Part shown: piece after piece, positions 33,692-44,271 of the stretch
How positions within the stretch are numbered: the first letter of the stretch is position 1
Layout: each line of letters begins with the position of its first letter
NCBI RefSeq assembly: GCF_004193775.1
Contig: NC_041011.1
Coordinates: 38,571,167-38,635,166 of the forward strand
Length of the DNA stretch: 64,000 nt
Direction of reading: 5' to 3'
From: Glycine soja
Taxonomy: Eukaryota; Streptophyta; Magnoliopsida; Fabales; Fabaceae
Notes under the pieces: generated by a model
What the model was told of the DNA's origin: nothing
Databases searched by the model: none
The model's input: only the letters and a program-made list of their open reading frames with translations
Made by a program: the position numbers and the translations under genes

Positions 33692-36600
33692 ATGGGTGAT
33701 CAAGAGGAGACGCAGGAACAGATGAAAGCCGACATGTCGGCTCTGAAAGAACAAATGGCTTCCATGATGGAGGCCATGTTAAGTATGAAGCAGCTCATAG
33801 AGAAGAACGCGGCCACCGCCGCCGCTGTCAGTTCGGCTGCCGAAGCAGACCCGACTCTCTTGGCAACTACGCACCATCCTCCCTCAAACATAGTAGGACG
33901 GGGAAGGGACACACTGGGGCACGATGGCAGCCCTCACCTGGGATACAACCGAGCGGCTTACCCTTACGGATTGCCGCCCAACTATTCACCACCCGTCTTG
34001 CAAGAAGATGCGGGCCACATTGCTTCTCCTGTCCATGAAAGAGAGCCTCCTCAGCAGCCCGACGAAGTCCACAAAGACCCTCAAGATTATGCTCAAAGGG
34101 ATGTCGAGTTCTATCCCCCGATCCCCGAAGGGCCGGCACCAGGCACGTTGCCTCAACCTAACATCGCAGCACCACCAATAGTTTTGTCCATGGAAGGGCC
34201 GTCTCCAGCAATTGAAGAAAGGAGGAAGCTCGATCTCCTAGAGGAAAGATTGAGGGCCGTGGAAGGATTTGGGGATTATCCGTTCGCAGACAAGACGGAT
34301 CTTTGCTTAGTACCCGATGTTGTTATTCCCCCGAAGTTCAAAGTGCCGGACTTCGACAAGTATAAAGGGACGACTTGTCCCAAAAATCATCTCAAGATGT
34401 ACTGCCGTAAGATGGGCGCCCACTCTAAAGATGAAAAGCTATTAATACACTTCTTTCAAGATAGCTTGGCTGGAGCCGCGGTAGTGTGGTACACTAATTT
34501 GGAAGCTTCCCGTATCCGTACTTGGAAGGATCTGATTACCGCCTTCCTAAGGCAGTATCAGTACAATTCTAATATGGCTCCTGACCGTACTCAACTGCAG
34601 AATATGTTCAAGAAAGAGGGTGAAACCTTTAAAGAATATGTGCAGCGATGGAGGGATTTGGCGGCACAAGTAGCTCCTCCCATGGTTGAGAGAGAGATGA
34701 TCACCATGATGGTAGACACTCTGCCAGTGTTCTACTATGAGAAGCTAGTAGGTTACATGCCGTCCAGCTTTGCAGATCTAGTGTTTGCCGGGGAAAGAAT
34801 CGAGGTAGGATTGAAAAGAGGAAAGTTTGATTACGTTTCCTCCACAAATGCGAATGCCAAAAGAGTCGGGGCAACAGGGGCAAAAAGGAAGGAAGGAGAT
34901 GCCCATGCCGTCTCTTCAACACCCGCGTGGGTCAAACCCCAGCAAACACCTCATGGTACCCATCAGTACGCGCAACATCACCCAAGTTTCTCGGCTCAAA
35001 CTGGGAACGCCTCTAGTTCAACACCCGTGCAGCCTAAGGCACCCACCCAGAGGGAAGCTCCCCAAGTTCCAACTCTGAACACGACTCGACTGGCCGGTAA
35101 TTCCAACACGACAAGGAACTTCCCTCCGAGGCCATTGCCGGAATTCACCCCACTCCCAATGACATACGAAGATCTTCTGCCATCCCTCATCACCAATCAT
35201 TTGGCCGTGGTAACTCCCGGAAGGGTCCTCGAACCCCCTTTCCCGAAGTGGTATGACCCTAACGCAACTTGTAAGTACCATGGGGGTGTCCCGGGGCATT
35301 CCGTCGAAAAATGCTTGGCCCTTAAATACAAGGTCCAACATTTGATGGATGCTGGATGGCTGACTTTCCAAGAGGATCGGCCCAATGTGAGAACCAACCC
35401 GCTCGCCAATCATGGAGGGGGAGCAGTTAATGCAGTTGAATCCGATAGGCCGCACAGGTCTAAACCTTTAAGGGATGTGGCAACCCCTAGGAGGTTTATC
35501 TTTGAGGCCCTACAAAAAGGAGGTGTGATTTCTCATAGTGGGTGTAAGGAGGATTCCTGTCTACTACACTCCGGCGAGATGCATGACATGGAGACGTGTT
35601 TGGAAGTAGAGGAATTATTACAGCGGATGATAGATCAAGGTCGACTGGAAGTCGGCATTGAAGGAAAAGAAGAGCAGCATATATGCATGCAATCTACGGA
35701 GGGGAGCGGTGTTGTGAAGCCCAAACCCTTGGTGATATACTTCACTAAAAGCGCAGCTTCGCAAAAGCCCGGACACCCTTTAATAGCCAAACCTGTTCCT
35801 TTCCCGTACCAAAATAGCCACGCGGTCCCGTGGAGATATACACCTCCGGGGGAGAAGGAAGAAGAAGTCACTGACGTCAGCTCGCTGTCAGCTAAAGTAA
35901 CAAATATCACGGGACTGAGTGGTGTGACCCGTAGTGGTCGTGTGTTCGCACCTCCGGACCTACCAGTCCGACCCGCCGACGTCAAGGGAAAAGGAAAAGT
36001 GGTGGAGGAACAAGATGGCGAAGCACCCCACGCTTCGAATAAAGATATTCCAGCAAAGGGGCCCCCGGAGAAAAAGGATGGTAGAAAGGAGGTGTCGCTA
36101 GAGGAAGCCAGCGAGTTCCTTCGGATAATTCAGCAGAGCGAATTCAAGGTTATCGAACAGCTCAACAAAACCCCGGCTAGGGTCTCGCTGTTGGAGTTAC
36201 TTATGAGCTCCGAGCCTCATCGGGCTCTGCTAGTAAAAGTGCTGAACGAGGCTCACGTGGCCCAAGATATCTCGGTAGAAGGTTTCGGAGGGCTGGTCAA
36301 CAATATCACTGCCAACAACTATCTTGCCTTCGCCGAAGAAGAAATCCCCGCCGAGGGGAGAGGGCATAATAAGGCTTTACACGTATCAGTCAAGTGTATG
36401 GACCATATCGTAGCCAAGGTGCTCATCGATAATGGTTCCAGTTTAAACGTGATGCCTAAGAGCACTTTGGAGAAGTTACCATTCAATGCTTCCCACTTAA
36501 AACCAAGTTCAATGGTGGTTCGGGCCTTCGACGGCACTCGCCGAGAGGTTAGGGGAGAGATCGATCTCCCAGTACAAATAGGCCCTCACACCTGTCAAGT

Positions 36601-37290
36601 CACCTTCCAAATAATGGATATTAACCCCCCCTACAGCTGCCTGTTGGGGCGCCCGTGGATCCACTCAGTGGGAGTTGTGCCTTCTACACTCCACCAAAAG
36701 CTGAAATTTGTAGTGGAGGGGCACTTGGTCATCGTGTCAGGCGAGGAAGATATCTTGGTAAGCTGCCCATCCTCCATGCCTTATGTGGAAGCCGCAGAAG
36801 AATCGTTAGAAACTGCTTTCCAGTCTTTTGAGGTGGTCAGCATTTCCTCCGTGGACTCCCTCTTTGGGCAGCCTTGTCTGTCCGATGCAGCGGTAATGAT
36901 GGCTCGAGTTATGTTGGGGAACGGTTATGAACCCGGGATGGGTTTAGGCAAAAACAACGGCGGCATAACTAGCCTGATAAATACCCAAGGAAATCGTGGG
37001 AAGTATGGTTTAGGCTATAAGCCCACTCAGGCGGACATGAAAAGAAGCATTGCGGGAAGGAAGAACAGTGGTCAAAGCTCGCGTTGGAGACAAGAAAGTG
37101 AAGGAAGCCCGCCCTGCCACATAAGTAGAAGCTTTATAAGCACGGGTCTGGGAGACAAAGGTCAAGCGTTCGCGATATGCGAGGATGATATTCCGAGTAC
37201 TTTGGATTTGGTACGACCATGCCCTCCTGATTTCCAGCTGGGAAATTGGCGAGTGGAGGAACGCCCCGGCATTTACGCAACGAGCATAAT
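33692..37290 (+). CDS. Ogre gag-protease polyprotein with G-patch (second, intact copy)
   Basis: The chosen start is the ATG at 33692 (MGDQEETQEQMKAD); the frame is open from 33512, but the extra 60 residues look like leader. It reads 1200 residues to the stop overlapping the intron donor. A coiled N-terminus and a proline-rich linker precede the gag capsid domain (about residues 230-380; LIHFFQDSLAGAAVVWYTNL, TWKDLITAFLRQY, GETFKEYVQRWRDLA). A Cys/His segment near residues 540-570 (CKYHGGVPGHSVEKCLALK) may be the knuckle. The aspartic protease has DNGSS at about residue 913 (36428). A G-patch follows at about residues 1068-1113 (GNGYEPGMGLGKNNGGI). Splicing at 37291 joins it in frame to RT. 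Confidence 0.9.
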
Positions 37291-37469
37291 GTAAACCTTT
37301 ACGGTTTTAAAAGCTCTATAGTTGGGCCTAGGCTTTAGAGTTTTTCCTTTTGTTAAGGCTTTGTGTCTTTTGTTTTTGAATTTATAATACAAGGATCTTT
37401 CTTCATCTGTTCCTGGTCTCTACCCATTCTCATTCATTTGCATGTTTACTTCTTTTTCTGAAACGGCAG
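37291..37469 (+). other. Intron between protease and RT (Ogre type)
   Basis: Donor AAT|GTAAAC at 37291 and acceptor ACGGCAG at 37469, 179 nt, T-rich before the acceptor. Unspliced RNA ends the gag-protease frame at TAA (37292-37294). Removing the intron joins ...ATSI to SDDESPEG in frame and opens into RT. An intron at this position is a known mark of Ogre elements and could set the ratio of gag to pol products. Confidence 0.85.
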
Positions 37470-39096
37470 ATCCGATGACGAGTCCCCCGAAGGTACTAAT
37501 ACCTGGGACCCGCCTATCGACTTCGAGCGAGAGATGAATCAAACGGAAGATGAAGGAAATGAGGATGTGGGACTTCCCCCAGAACTAGAAAGAATGGTCA
37601 CCCATGAGGACCAAGAAACGGGGCCTCATCAAGAAGAAATAAAGCTAGTAGACTTAGGAATTGGCAGCGGAAAGAGGGAAGTAAAGATAGGTACAGGTAT
37701 TACCGCACCTATCCGTGAAGAATTAATAATCCTGCTAAAAGACTACCAAGACATCTTTGCTTGGTCATACCAAGATATGCCCGGTTTGAGTTCTGACATT
37801 GTACAGCATCGATTACCTCTAAATCCCGAGTGTTTCCCGGTGAAACAGAAACTGAGAAGGATGAAGCCCGAAACCTCCTTGAAAATAAAACAAGAAGTGA
37901 AGAAGCAATTTGACGCTGGATTTCTGGCCGTCGCTCGGTATCCAGAATGGGTTGCCAACATCGTACCAGTTCCTAAGAAAGATGGAAAAGTACGAATGTG
38001 TGTGGATTATCGGGACTTGAATCGGGCCAGTCCCAAGGACAATTTTCCTTTACCACACATCGATATCCTCGTGGATAACACGGCCAATTTCACTCTATTT
38101 TCCTTCATGGACGGTTTCTCTGGTTACAATCAGATAAAGATGGCGCCCGAGGATATGGAAAAGACTACTTTCGTCACCCTGTGGGGAACGTTCTGTTACA
38201 AAGTGATGTCCTTTGGACTCAAGAATGCCGGGGCAACTTATCAACGGGCCATGGTAGCTTTGTTCCATGATATGATGCATCAAGAGATCGAGGTCTACGT
38301 GGATGACATAATTGCTAAATCTAAATCCGAGGAAGAACACCTTGTCAACCTGCGAAAGTTGTTCGAAAGGCTTAAGAAATATCAATTAAGGTTGAACCCC
38401 GCTAAGTGTACCTTTGGGGTCAAATCAGGGAAATTGCTTGGTTTCATTGTAAGCCAGAAAGGGATAGAGGTAGACCCCGAAAAAGTGAAGGCTATCCTTG
38501 AGATGCCAGAACCCCATACAGAGAGGCAAGTCCGAGGTTTCCTGGGGCGCTTGAATTATATTGCCAGATTCATATCGCAGCTCACCGCCATTTGTGAGCC
38601 GTTGTTTAAACTCTTGCGCAAAAACCAAATCGATCGGTGGAATGAGGATTGCCAAGAGGCTTTTGGAAGGATCAAAAAGTGCCTAATGAATCCTCCCGTG
38701 CTTATGCCACCAGTACCAGGAAGGCCTCTCATTTTGTACATGACAATCTTGGACGAGTCAATGGGGTGTATGCTGGGGCAACATGACGAATCCGGGAAAA
38801 AAGAGTGCGCTGTTTACTACCTAAGTAAGAAGTTCACGACCTGTGAGATGAATTACTCCTTGCTCGAAAGAACGTGTTGTGCTTTAGTATGGGCATCCCA
38901 TCGCCTAAGGCAGTACATGCTGAGCCATACTACCTGGTTGATATCCAAAATGGACCCGGTTAAGTACATCTTTGAAAAGCCAGCTCTCACAGGACGAATC
39001 GCCCGGTGGCAAGTCTTGCTATCTGAGTTTGATATAGTCTACGTCACCCAAAAGGCGATAAAAGGAAGCGCTTTGGCAGATTATTTGGCTCAATAG
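37470..39096 (+). CDS. Ogre reverse transcriptase and RNase H (pol, first part)
   Basis: This exon follows the intron. The RT domain includes WVANIVPVPKKDGKVRMCVDY, LFSFMDGFSGYNQI, FGLKNAGATYQRAM and the catalytic YVDD at 38296-38307, then KLLGFIVSQKGIEVDP. The Ty3-type RNase H follows (LYMTILDESMGCMLG, AVYYLSKKFTTCEMNYSLLE). The frame stops at TAG 39094-39096 after ADYLAQ. The same frame then continues without a shift into the second RNase H and integrase. Both copies in this window carry the stop. All RT catalytic residues appear present. Confidence 0.88.
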
Positions 39097-40917
39097 CCTC
39101 TTAACGACTACCAGCCCATGCATCCGGAGTTCCCGGATGAGGACATCATGGCCTTGTTCGAGGAAAAGTTGGACGAAGATCGGGACAAATGGACTGTATG
39201 GTTTGACGGAGCGTCAAACATTCTAGGTCATGGCGTTGGGGCAGTGTTGGTCTCTCCGGACAATCAATGTGTACCTTTCACAGCCAGGCTAGGATTCGAC
39301 TGCACCAACAACATGGCCGAATATGAAGCATGTGCCCTAGCTGTCCAGGCAGCAATTGACTCCAATGTCAAACTACTCAAGGTGTACGGCGACTCGGCGT
39401 TGGTAATCCATCAGCTGAGAGGGGAATGGGAAACTAGAGATCCCAAGCTGATACCCTACAAAGCCTATATCAAGGAATTGGCTAAGACCTCCGATGAGAT
39501 CTCCTTCCATCATGTTCCCCGCGAGGAAAATCAAATGGCGGACGCACTTGCTACGTTGGCGTCTATGTTCCAGCTAACACCGCACGGGGATCTACCCTAC
39601 ATTGAATTTTGGTGTCGTGACAAACCCGCGCATTGTTGCCAAGTGGAAGAGGAACGGGACGGAAAGCCTTGGTATTTCGACATCAAGCGATATGTCGTAA
39701 GCAAAGAATACCCGCCAGAGATTGCCGACAATGATAAAAGGACATTGAGGAGGTTGGCAGCCGGTTTCTTCATGAGCGGAAGCACACTGTATAAGAGAAA
39801 TCACGACATGACACTCCTGCGGTGTGTGGATGCCAAGGAGGAAAATCACATGATCGAGGAAGTCCATGAGGGCTCGTTTGGAACGCACGCCAACGGGCAT
39901 GCTATGGCCAGGAAGATCCTAAGAGCAGGTTATTACTGGCTTACCATGGAAAGTGATTGTTGTGTCCATGTGAGGAAGTGCCACAAATGTCAAGCATTCG
40001 CAGATAATGTCAATGCCCCACCACATCCTCTGAATGTCATGTCCGCCCCTTGGCCTTTCTCCATGTGGGGAATAGATGTCATCGGGGCCATTGAGCCCAA
40101 GGCCTCGAATGGTCATCGCTTCATCCTCGTAGCGATAGATTATTTCACCAAGTGGGTCGAGGCGGCTTCATATACCAATGTCACGAGGAATGTGGTGGTC
40201 AGGTTTATTAAGAAAGAGATCATCTGCCGATATGGTTTGCCAAGGAAGATTATCACAGACAACGGCACCAACTTGAATAATAAGATGATGGCGGAAATGT
40301 GCGAGGAGTTTAAAATCCAGCATCTCAATTCCACACCCTATCGGCCAAAGATGAATGGAGCCGTGGAAGCGGCCAATAAGAATATCAAAAAGATTATCCA
40401 AAAGATGACCGTGTCATACAAGGATTGGCACGAGATGCTCCCATTCGCGTTACACGGTTACCGGACTTCAGTGCGAACGTCAACTGGGGCAACGCCGTTC
40501 TCATTGGTATATGGGATGGAGGCTGTGTTACCGTTTGAGGTAGAAGTCCCGTCATTAAGGATCTTGGCAGAATCCGGATTAAAGGAATCAGAGTGGGCTC
40601 AAACACGCTATGATCAGCTCAACCTCATTGAGGGTAAGCGCTTAACGGCCATGAGTCATGGGCGCTTATACCAGCAAAGAATGAAGAGTGCATTCGACAA
40701 GAAAGTACGCTTACGCAAGTTCCATGAGGGAGACCTTGTGCTAAAGAAGATGTCTCATGCTGTCAAGGACCATCGAGGGAAATGGGCCCCGAACTACGAA
40801 GGGCCTTTTGTTGTGAAGAGGGCTTTTTCCGGAGGAGCCCTGGTGCTTACCAACATGGATGGCGAAGAGCTACCTTCACCCGTGAACTCTGATGTCGTCA
40901 AACAATATTATGCTTAG
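39097..40917 (+). CDS. Ogre archaeal-type RNase H and integrase (pol, second part)
   Basis: It is in frame with the RT part after a single TAG; the first ATG is at 39118 (MHPEFPDEDIMAL). The second RNase H (RVT_3 type) spans about residues 24-150, with FDGAS (Asp codon at 39205), NMAEYEA, YGDSALV and MADALA supplying the D-E-D-D set. The integrase has an HHCC-like zinc module (about 39850-40000). The catalytic DDE has Asp at 40075 (WGIDVIG), Asp at 40258 (ITDNGTN) and Glu at 40366 (NGAVEAAN), with 35 residues between the second Asp and the Glu, as expected. No chromodomain is seen, as usual for Tat elements. Translation requires readthrough of the TAG or internal initiation; otherwise the copy is dead. 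Confidence 0.85.
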   Translation, partial: PLNDYQPMHPEFPDEDIMALFEEKLDEDRDKWTVWFDGASNILGHGVGAVLVSPDNQCVPFTARLGFDCTNNMAEYEACALAVQAAIDSNVKLLKVYGDSALVIHQLRGEWETRDPKLIPYKAYIKELAKTSDEISFHHVPREENQMADALATLASMFQLTPHGDLPYIEFWCRDKPAHCCQVEEERDGKPWYFDIKRYVVSKEYPPEIADNDKRTLRRLAAGFFMSGSTLYKRNHDMTLLRCVDAKEENHMIEEVHEGSFGTHANGHAMARKILRAGYYWLTMESDCCVHVRKCHKCQAFADNVNAPPHPLNVMSAPWPFSMWGIDVIGAIEPKASNGHRFILVAIDYFTKWVEAASYTNVTRNVVVRFIKKEIICRYGLPRKIITDNGTNLNNKMMAEMCEEFKIQHLNSTPYRPKMNGAVEAANKNIKKIIQKMTVSYKDWHEMLPFALHGYRTSVRTSTGATPFSLVYGMEAVLPFEVEVPSLRILAESGLKESEWAQTRYDQLNLIEGKRLTAMSHGRLYQQRMKSAFDKKVRLRKFHEGDLVLKKMSHAVKDHRGKWAPNYEGPFVVKRAFSGGALVLTNMDGEELPSPVNSDVVKQYYA

Positions 40918-43020
40918 AAGCTGGGGCAATTAAGGATGTCGCTGCATGTTCTTTATCTTTATGCGTTTTCTGGATTTCCCCCAGGGATTTCCTGTCTGTT
41001 GTATCTCTCGTTACAATCTTTCAAAGAAATGAACGTGGATTCGAGGCTTGTAGTCCTCACGTTAGTTTCACACCTTGCGTTAATCTTTGATCACCTGAGC
41101 CCTTCCGCTCAGTTCATGGGATCCCCCAAGCGCTTAATTAGAATTGAACCTGAACCAACTTTCCCTAAATTTTTTGCGTTTGAAAACATTCATACATACG
41201 CATACGCATACGCATGCATATTGTTGTGGTAAAACAGGGGCAGGATCATCTTGGGCTACCTTCTGGGGTAGAGACAAAACATGAACGGCAGAAACCAATC
41301 AAGGTAAGATAATGACGCTGTCAAGATTGGCCATACCTGGTTGTTTTTTACTTGCAGGTACTTAAGGACGGATGCAAGTGGGGATGGGGTCACGACCGAC
41401 CGATCGTTGCCCCTTCTCTGTGCGAAACAAGCAGAGAATGTCGCTGCAAGGCAGCCCCGTATCCTTTGTATTTTGCAGCTTTCTTTTACTATTTGTTTGT
41501 TTTAAAAAGTAAAAAAATAAGTAATCAACGCCTAATTCTAACCTAAGTAAGTTCAAGTTAGGCAAGATGCTAATCCATGAGAAGGGAGGGGACATGGTTA
41601 ATGTTCCCCTCAAAAAAAAAAAAAAAAATGTGCAGGTTAGCTCGCCTGGGCGAGCCACCCCTGCACCAAATTATAAGAATGACGGAAGGGGGGGCGTTTT
41701 TGCATTCAAAAACTTCTTTTCCCCCCTTTCAAAAGCCATACCCACGGGATTGACGAGTTTGCAGCCCTACTAGGGTCATCCTTTTCCGCATTTTTTGATT
41801 CCGTTTTGCGCTTTTGTTCATCACCAACAAGTAAGTGTTCCATCCCTAAGCTTTCTAGCTTTTCATTGGTGTATTTTGATCTCCTTTTGGTGCTCTAAAT
41901 TGTGGGAGTATGCTCAAATATATAGGGCAATTTTGGTTTGTTTTCTTGCTTGATTAGGTTGAATTAGGGGTGTGTATGGGATGGCCCTAGGCCTATAATG
42001 CATTTTGGAACAATGGGACATGCCACATTGTCCCCGTTCTCTTGCTATTGACGCCTAAACGCGCGCCCACCAAGTGTTCGGTGAAATGCCTCAATGGCAT
42101 TAGCGCGTGACTTTTGTAAGGAAACAACCCATGGGGCAGTTTGGTTTGTACACATTTTCTTTTTTTTGGAGTATGTATTCATTCCTGAAAAAGGCTAGAG
42201 TAATTGCCCCGCATATATCCTAGGCCTAGGAATTAAAATTTTATGCAAAAAGAACACAAGAGGAGGTGCATATTGGGTAAAGTTACCCTTTTTGGCCAGC
42301 AATCAGCTATGGGCCATGCTACAATAATTTCCCTACGCCTAGATGTTTAGGAATTTTGCTCGTCATGAATGTGTTGGTTTAGAATAGGTAGCAAAATACC
42401 TTTGGCAATTTACACTTTGGGTATGATAGCAAAATACTTGGATGTATGTACGTATAATTTTTGGTAGTCAAAATGTCTCACAAAAAAAATATATATAAAT
42501 ATGTTGCACTACAAAAAGAATATATACCTTTTAATACAATTTTAGTCAGCAAAGGAAAATATACTTGAATTTGCATGCGGCTTTAGGTAGCAAAAACTTG
42601 AGAAGAGCATGAAATGTAGCACTTTATTGTGTAGATAGTCAATATTCATCATGAAGTTTGTGTATGTATAGGTATTAGAAATACCAAGATGTGCACATGT
42701 GCAATTTTTGGTACCCCAAAATGCTTTGAGTATGCATGTATGTAAATTTAGCCAAGGAGATGTGTGTGATGTAAGTAACAAATACACCTTGGAAGTACAT
42801 GTAAATAATCTAGGTAACGAAGCTGCCTTGATTGTATATGGGTGCATTTTTCTTAGTTAAAAGAATGTCTTGTGCAAGCGAACGTTCGTAAGGAAATATG
42901 CGCATAAGCTTGCTCTAAATTTACATTGATGTTTATGGGAAGAGGTTGTATGCCATTTTTGTTTTAAGAGTAGTGTCCCACTGGTAAAACTAACTTTCCA
43001 AATGTTTGCCTTCGCAGGAA
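40918..43020 (+). other. Spacer after integrase with a probable 5' UTR intron of the extra ORF
   Basis: No protein is supported. 41637-41656 repeats the GCTCGCCTGGGCGAGC palindrome of the LTR. A strong splice donor AACAA|GTAAGTG lies at 41831. A pyrimidine-rich acceptor TTTGCCTTCGCAG ends at 43017, three bases before the ATG of the next ORF. A 1187-nt intron between these sites is plausible. A 16-nt A run lies near 41610. Confidence 0.55.
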
Positions 43021-44271
43021 ATGGCCCCAAGGAAGCTTGCCTCAAAGAGGTCCAGGAAGGACAAGGCAGCCGAAGGAACTAGTTCCGCTCCGGAGTATGA
43101 CAGTCACCGCTTTAGGAGCGCTGTACACCAGCAGCGCTTCGAGGCCATCAAGGGATGGTCGTTTCTCCGGGAGCGACGCGTCCAGCTCAGGGACGACGAA
43201 TATACTGACTTCCAGGAGGAAATAGGGCGCCGGCGGTGGGCATCACTGGTTACTCCCATGGCCAAGTTTGACCCAGAAATAGTCCTTGAGTTTTATGCCA
43301 ATGCTTGGCCAACAGAGGAGGGCGTGCGTGACATGAGATCCTGGGTAAGGGGTCAGTGGATCCCGTTTGATGCCGACGCTATCGGCCAACTCCTAGGATA
43401 TCCGTTGGTGTTGGAAGAGGGCCAGGAATGTGAGTATGGCCAGAGGAGGAACCGGTCTGATGGGTTCGATGAGGAGGCCATCGCCCAGCTGCTATGTATA
43501 CCGGGGCAGGATTTTGCCCGGACTGCTGCAGGGAGGCGAGTGCGAATCATGCGCACCAACATGACCACCCTGACCCAGATATGGATGACGTTGCTCCTCA
43601 GCAACATCCTGCCCACCGATCATAATTCCGACCTTCCCATGCCGAAGTGTCAGCTGGTGTACGCCATCCTGACACGAATGAGCATCCATGTGGCTCAGTT
43701 GATCGCTGATGCCATCTATATTTTTGCAGGTATGGCGCCCACTAGGCACCCTTTGGACCCAGATAAGTCCAACAGGGCCCTGGGATTCCCCGCACTGATT
43801 ACAGGACTCTGCCAGTCGTTCGGAGTCCCCGTTGCACCTACCAAGGTGATTCGGCCGCCCATCACCCGGGCTTTTATTGAGAAGTACTGTACCCAGAGAC
43901 AGGCTCAGGGTGATGCTCCACAGGCCGCAGGCGCGCCCCCACCACCTCATCAGGCTGACCAGGCTGGGGCATTTGACATGGAGCAGTATTTACGGCATTT
44001 GGTTCGCCAGCAGGCGGCCAACCACCGAGCACATGTACGGACCCATGATTGTCTGTACCAGATGAGCCTTAGCATGCAGAGCCAGGGCTTCGCTTCTTTT
44101 TCATGCCCTACTCCAGACCAGTTCAGGGCAGAGGTTGCATGGCCCGGAGATTGGCCCGAGGCCCAAGCAGGAGAGGCACCCCCAGAAGCTCCCGGCGACG
44201 GAGAAGAGGCCCACGAGGATGAGGAGATGGCCGATTTGCTTGACTTCTTGGGAGGGAGTGGAGATACGTGA
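43021..44271 (+). CDS. Extra sense ORF between integrase and 3' LTR (putative plant transposon protein domain)
   Basis: The start is the ATG at 43021 (MAPRKLASKRSRKDK), just after a splice acceptor; 416 residues. A basic N-terminus is followed by a conserved-looking domain (about residues 30-290; GWSFLRERRVQL, WASLVTPMAKFDPEIVLEFYANAWP, VRGQWIPFDADAIGQLLGYP, HLLDPDK-like end). The C-terminus is Pro/Ala-rich and ends in an acidic tail (DGEEAHEDEEMADLLDF). I recognise it as the domain annotated in legumes as putative plant transposon protein (Transposase_32); this is tentative. There is no signal peptide or membrane segment, so it is not an envelope protein. Its role in the element is unknown, and it could be a captured host gene. 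Confidence 0.65.
   Translation: MAPRKLASKRSRKDKAAEGTSSAPEYDSHRFRSAVHQQRFEAIKGWSFLRERRVQLRDDEYTDFQEEIGRRRWASLVTPMAKFDPEIVLEFYANAWPTEEGVRDMRSWVRGQWIPFDADAIGQLLGYPLVLEEGQECEYGQRRNRSDGFDEEAIAQLLCIPGQDFARTAAGRRVRIMRTNMTTLTQIWMTLLLSNILPTDHNSDLPMPKCQLVYAILTRMSIHVAQLIADAIYIFAGMAPTRHPLDPDKSNRALGFPALITGLCQSFGVPVAPTKVIRPPITRAFIEKYCTQRQAQGDAPQAAGAPPPPHQADQAGAFDMEQYLRHLVRQQAANHRAHVRTHDCLYQMSLSMQSQGFASFSCPTPDQFRAEVAWPGDWPEAQAGEAPPEAPGDGEEAHEDEEMADLLDFLGGSGDT

Noticed and set aside
43021..44271. Envelope gene, because of its position after integrase
   Set aside because: It has no signal peptide, no transmembrane segment and no cleavage site; the domain resembles a plant transposon protein instead.
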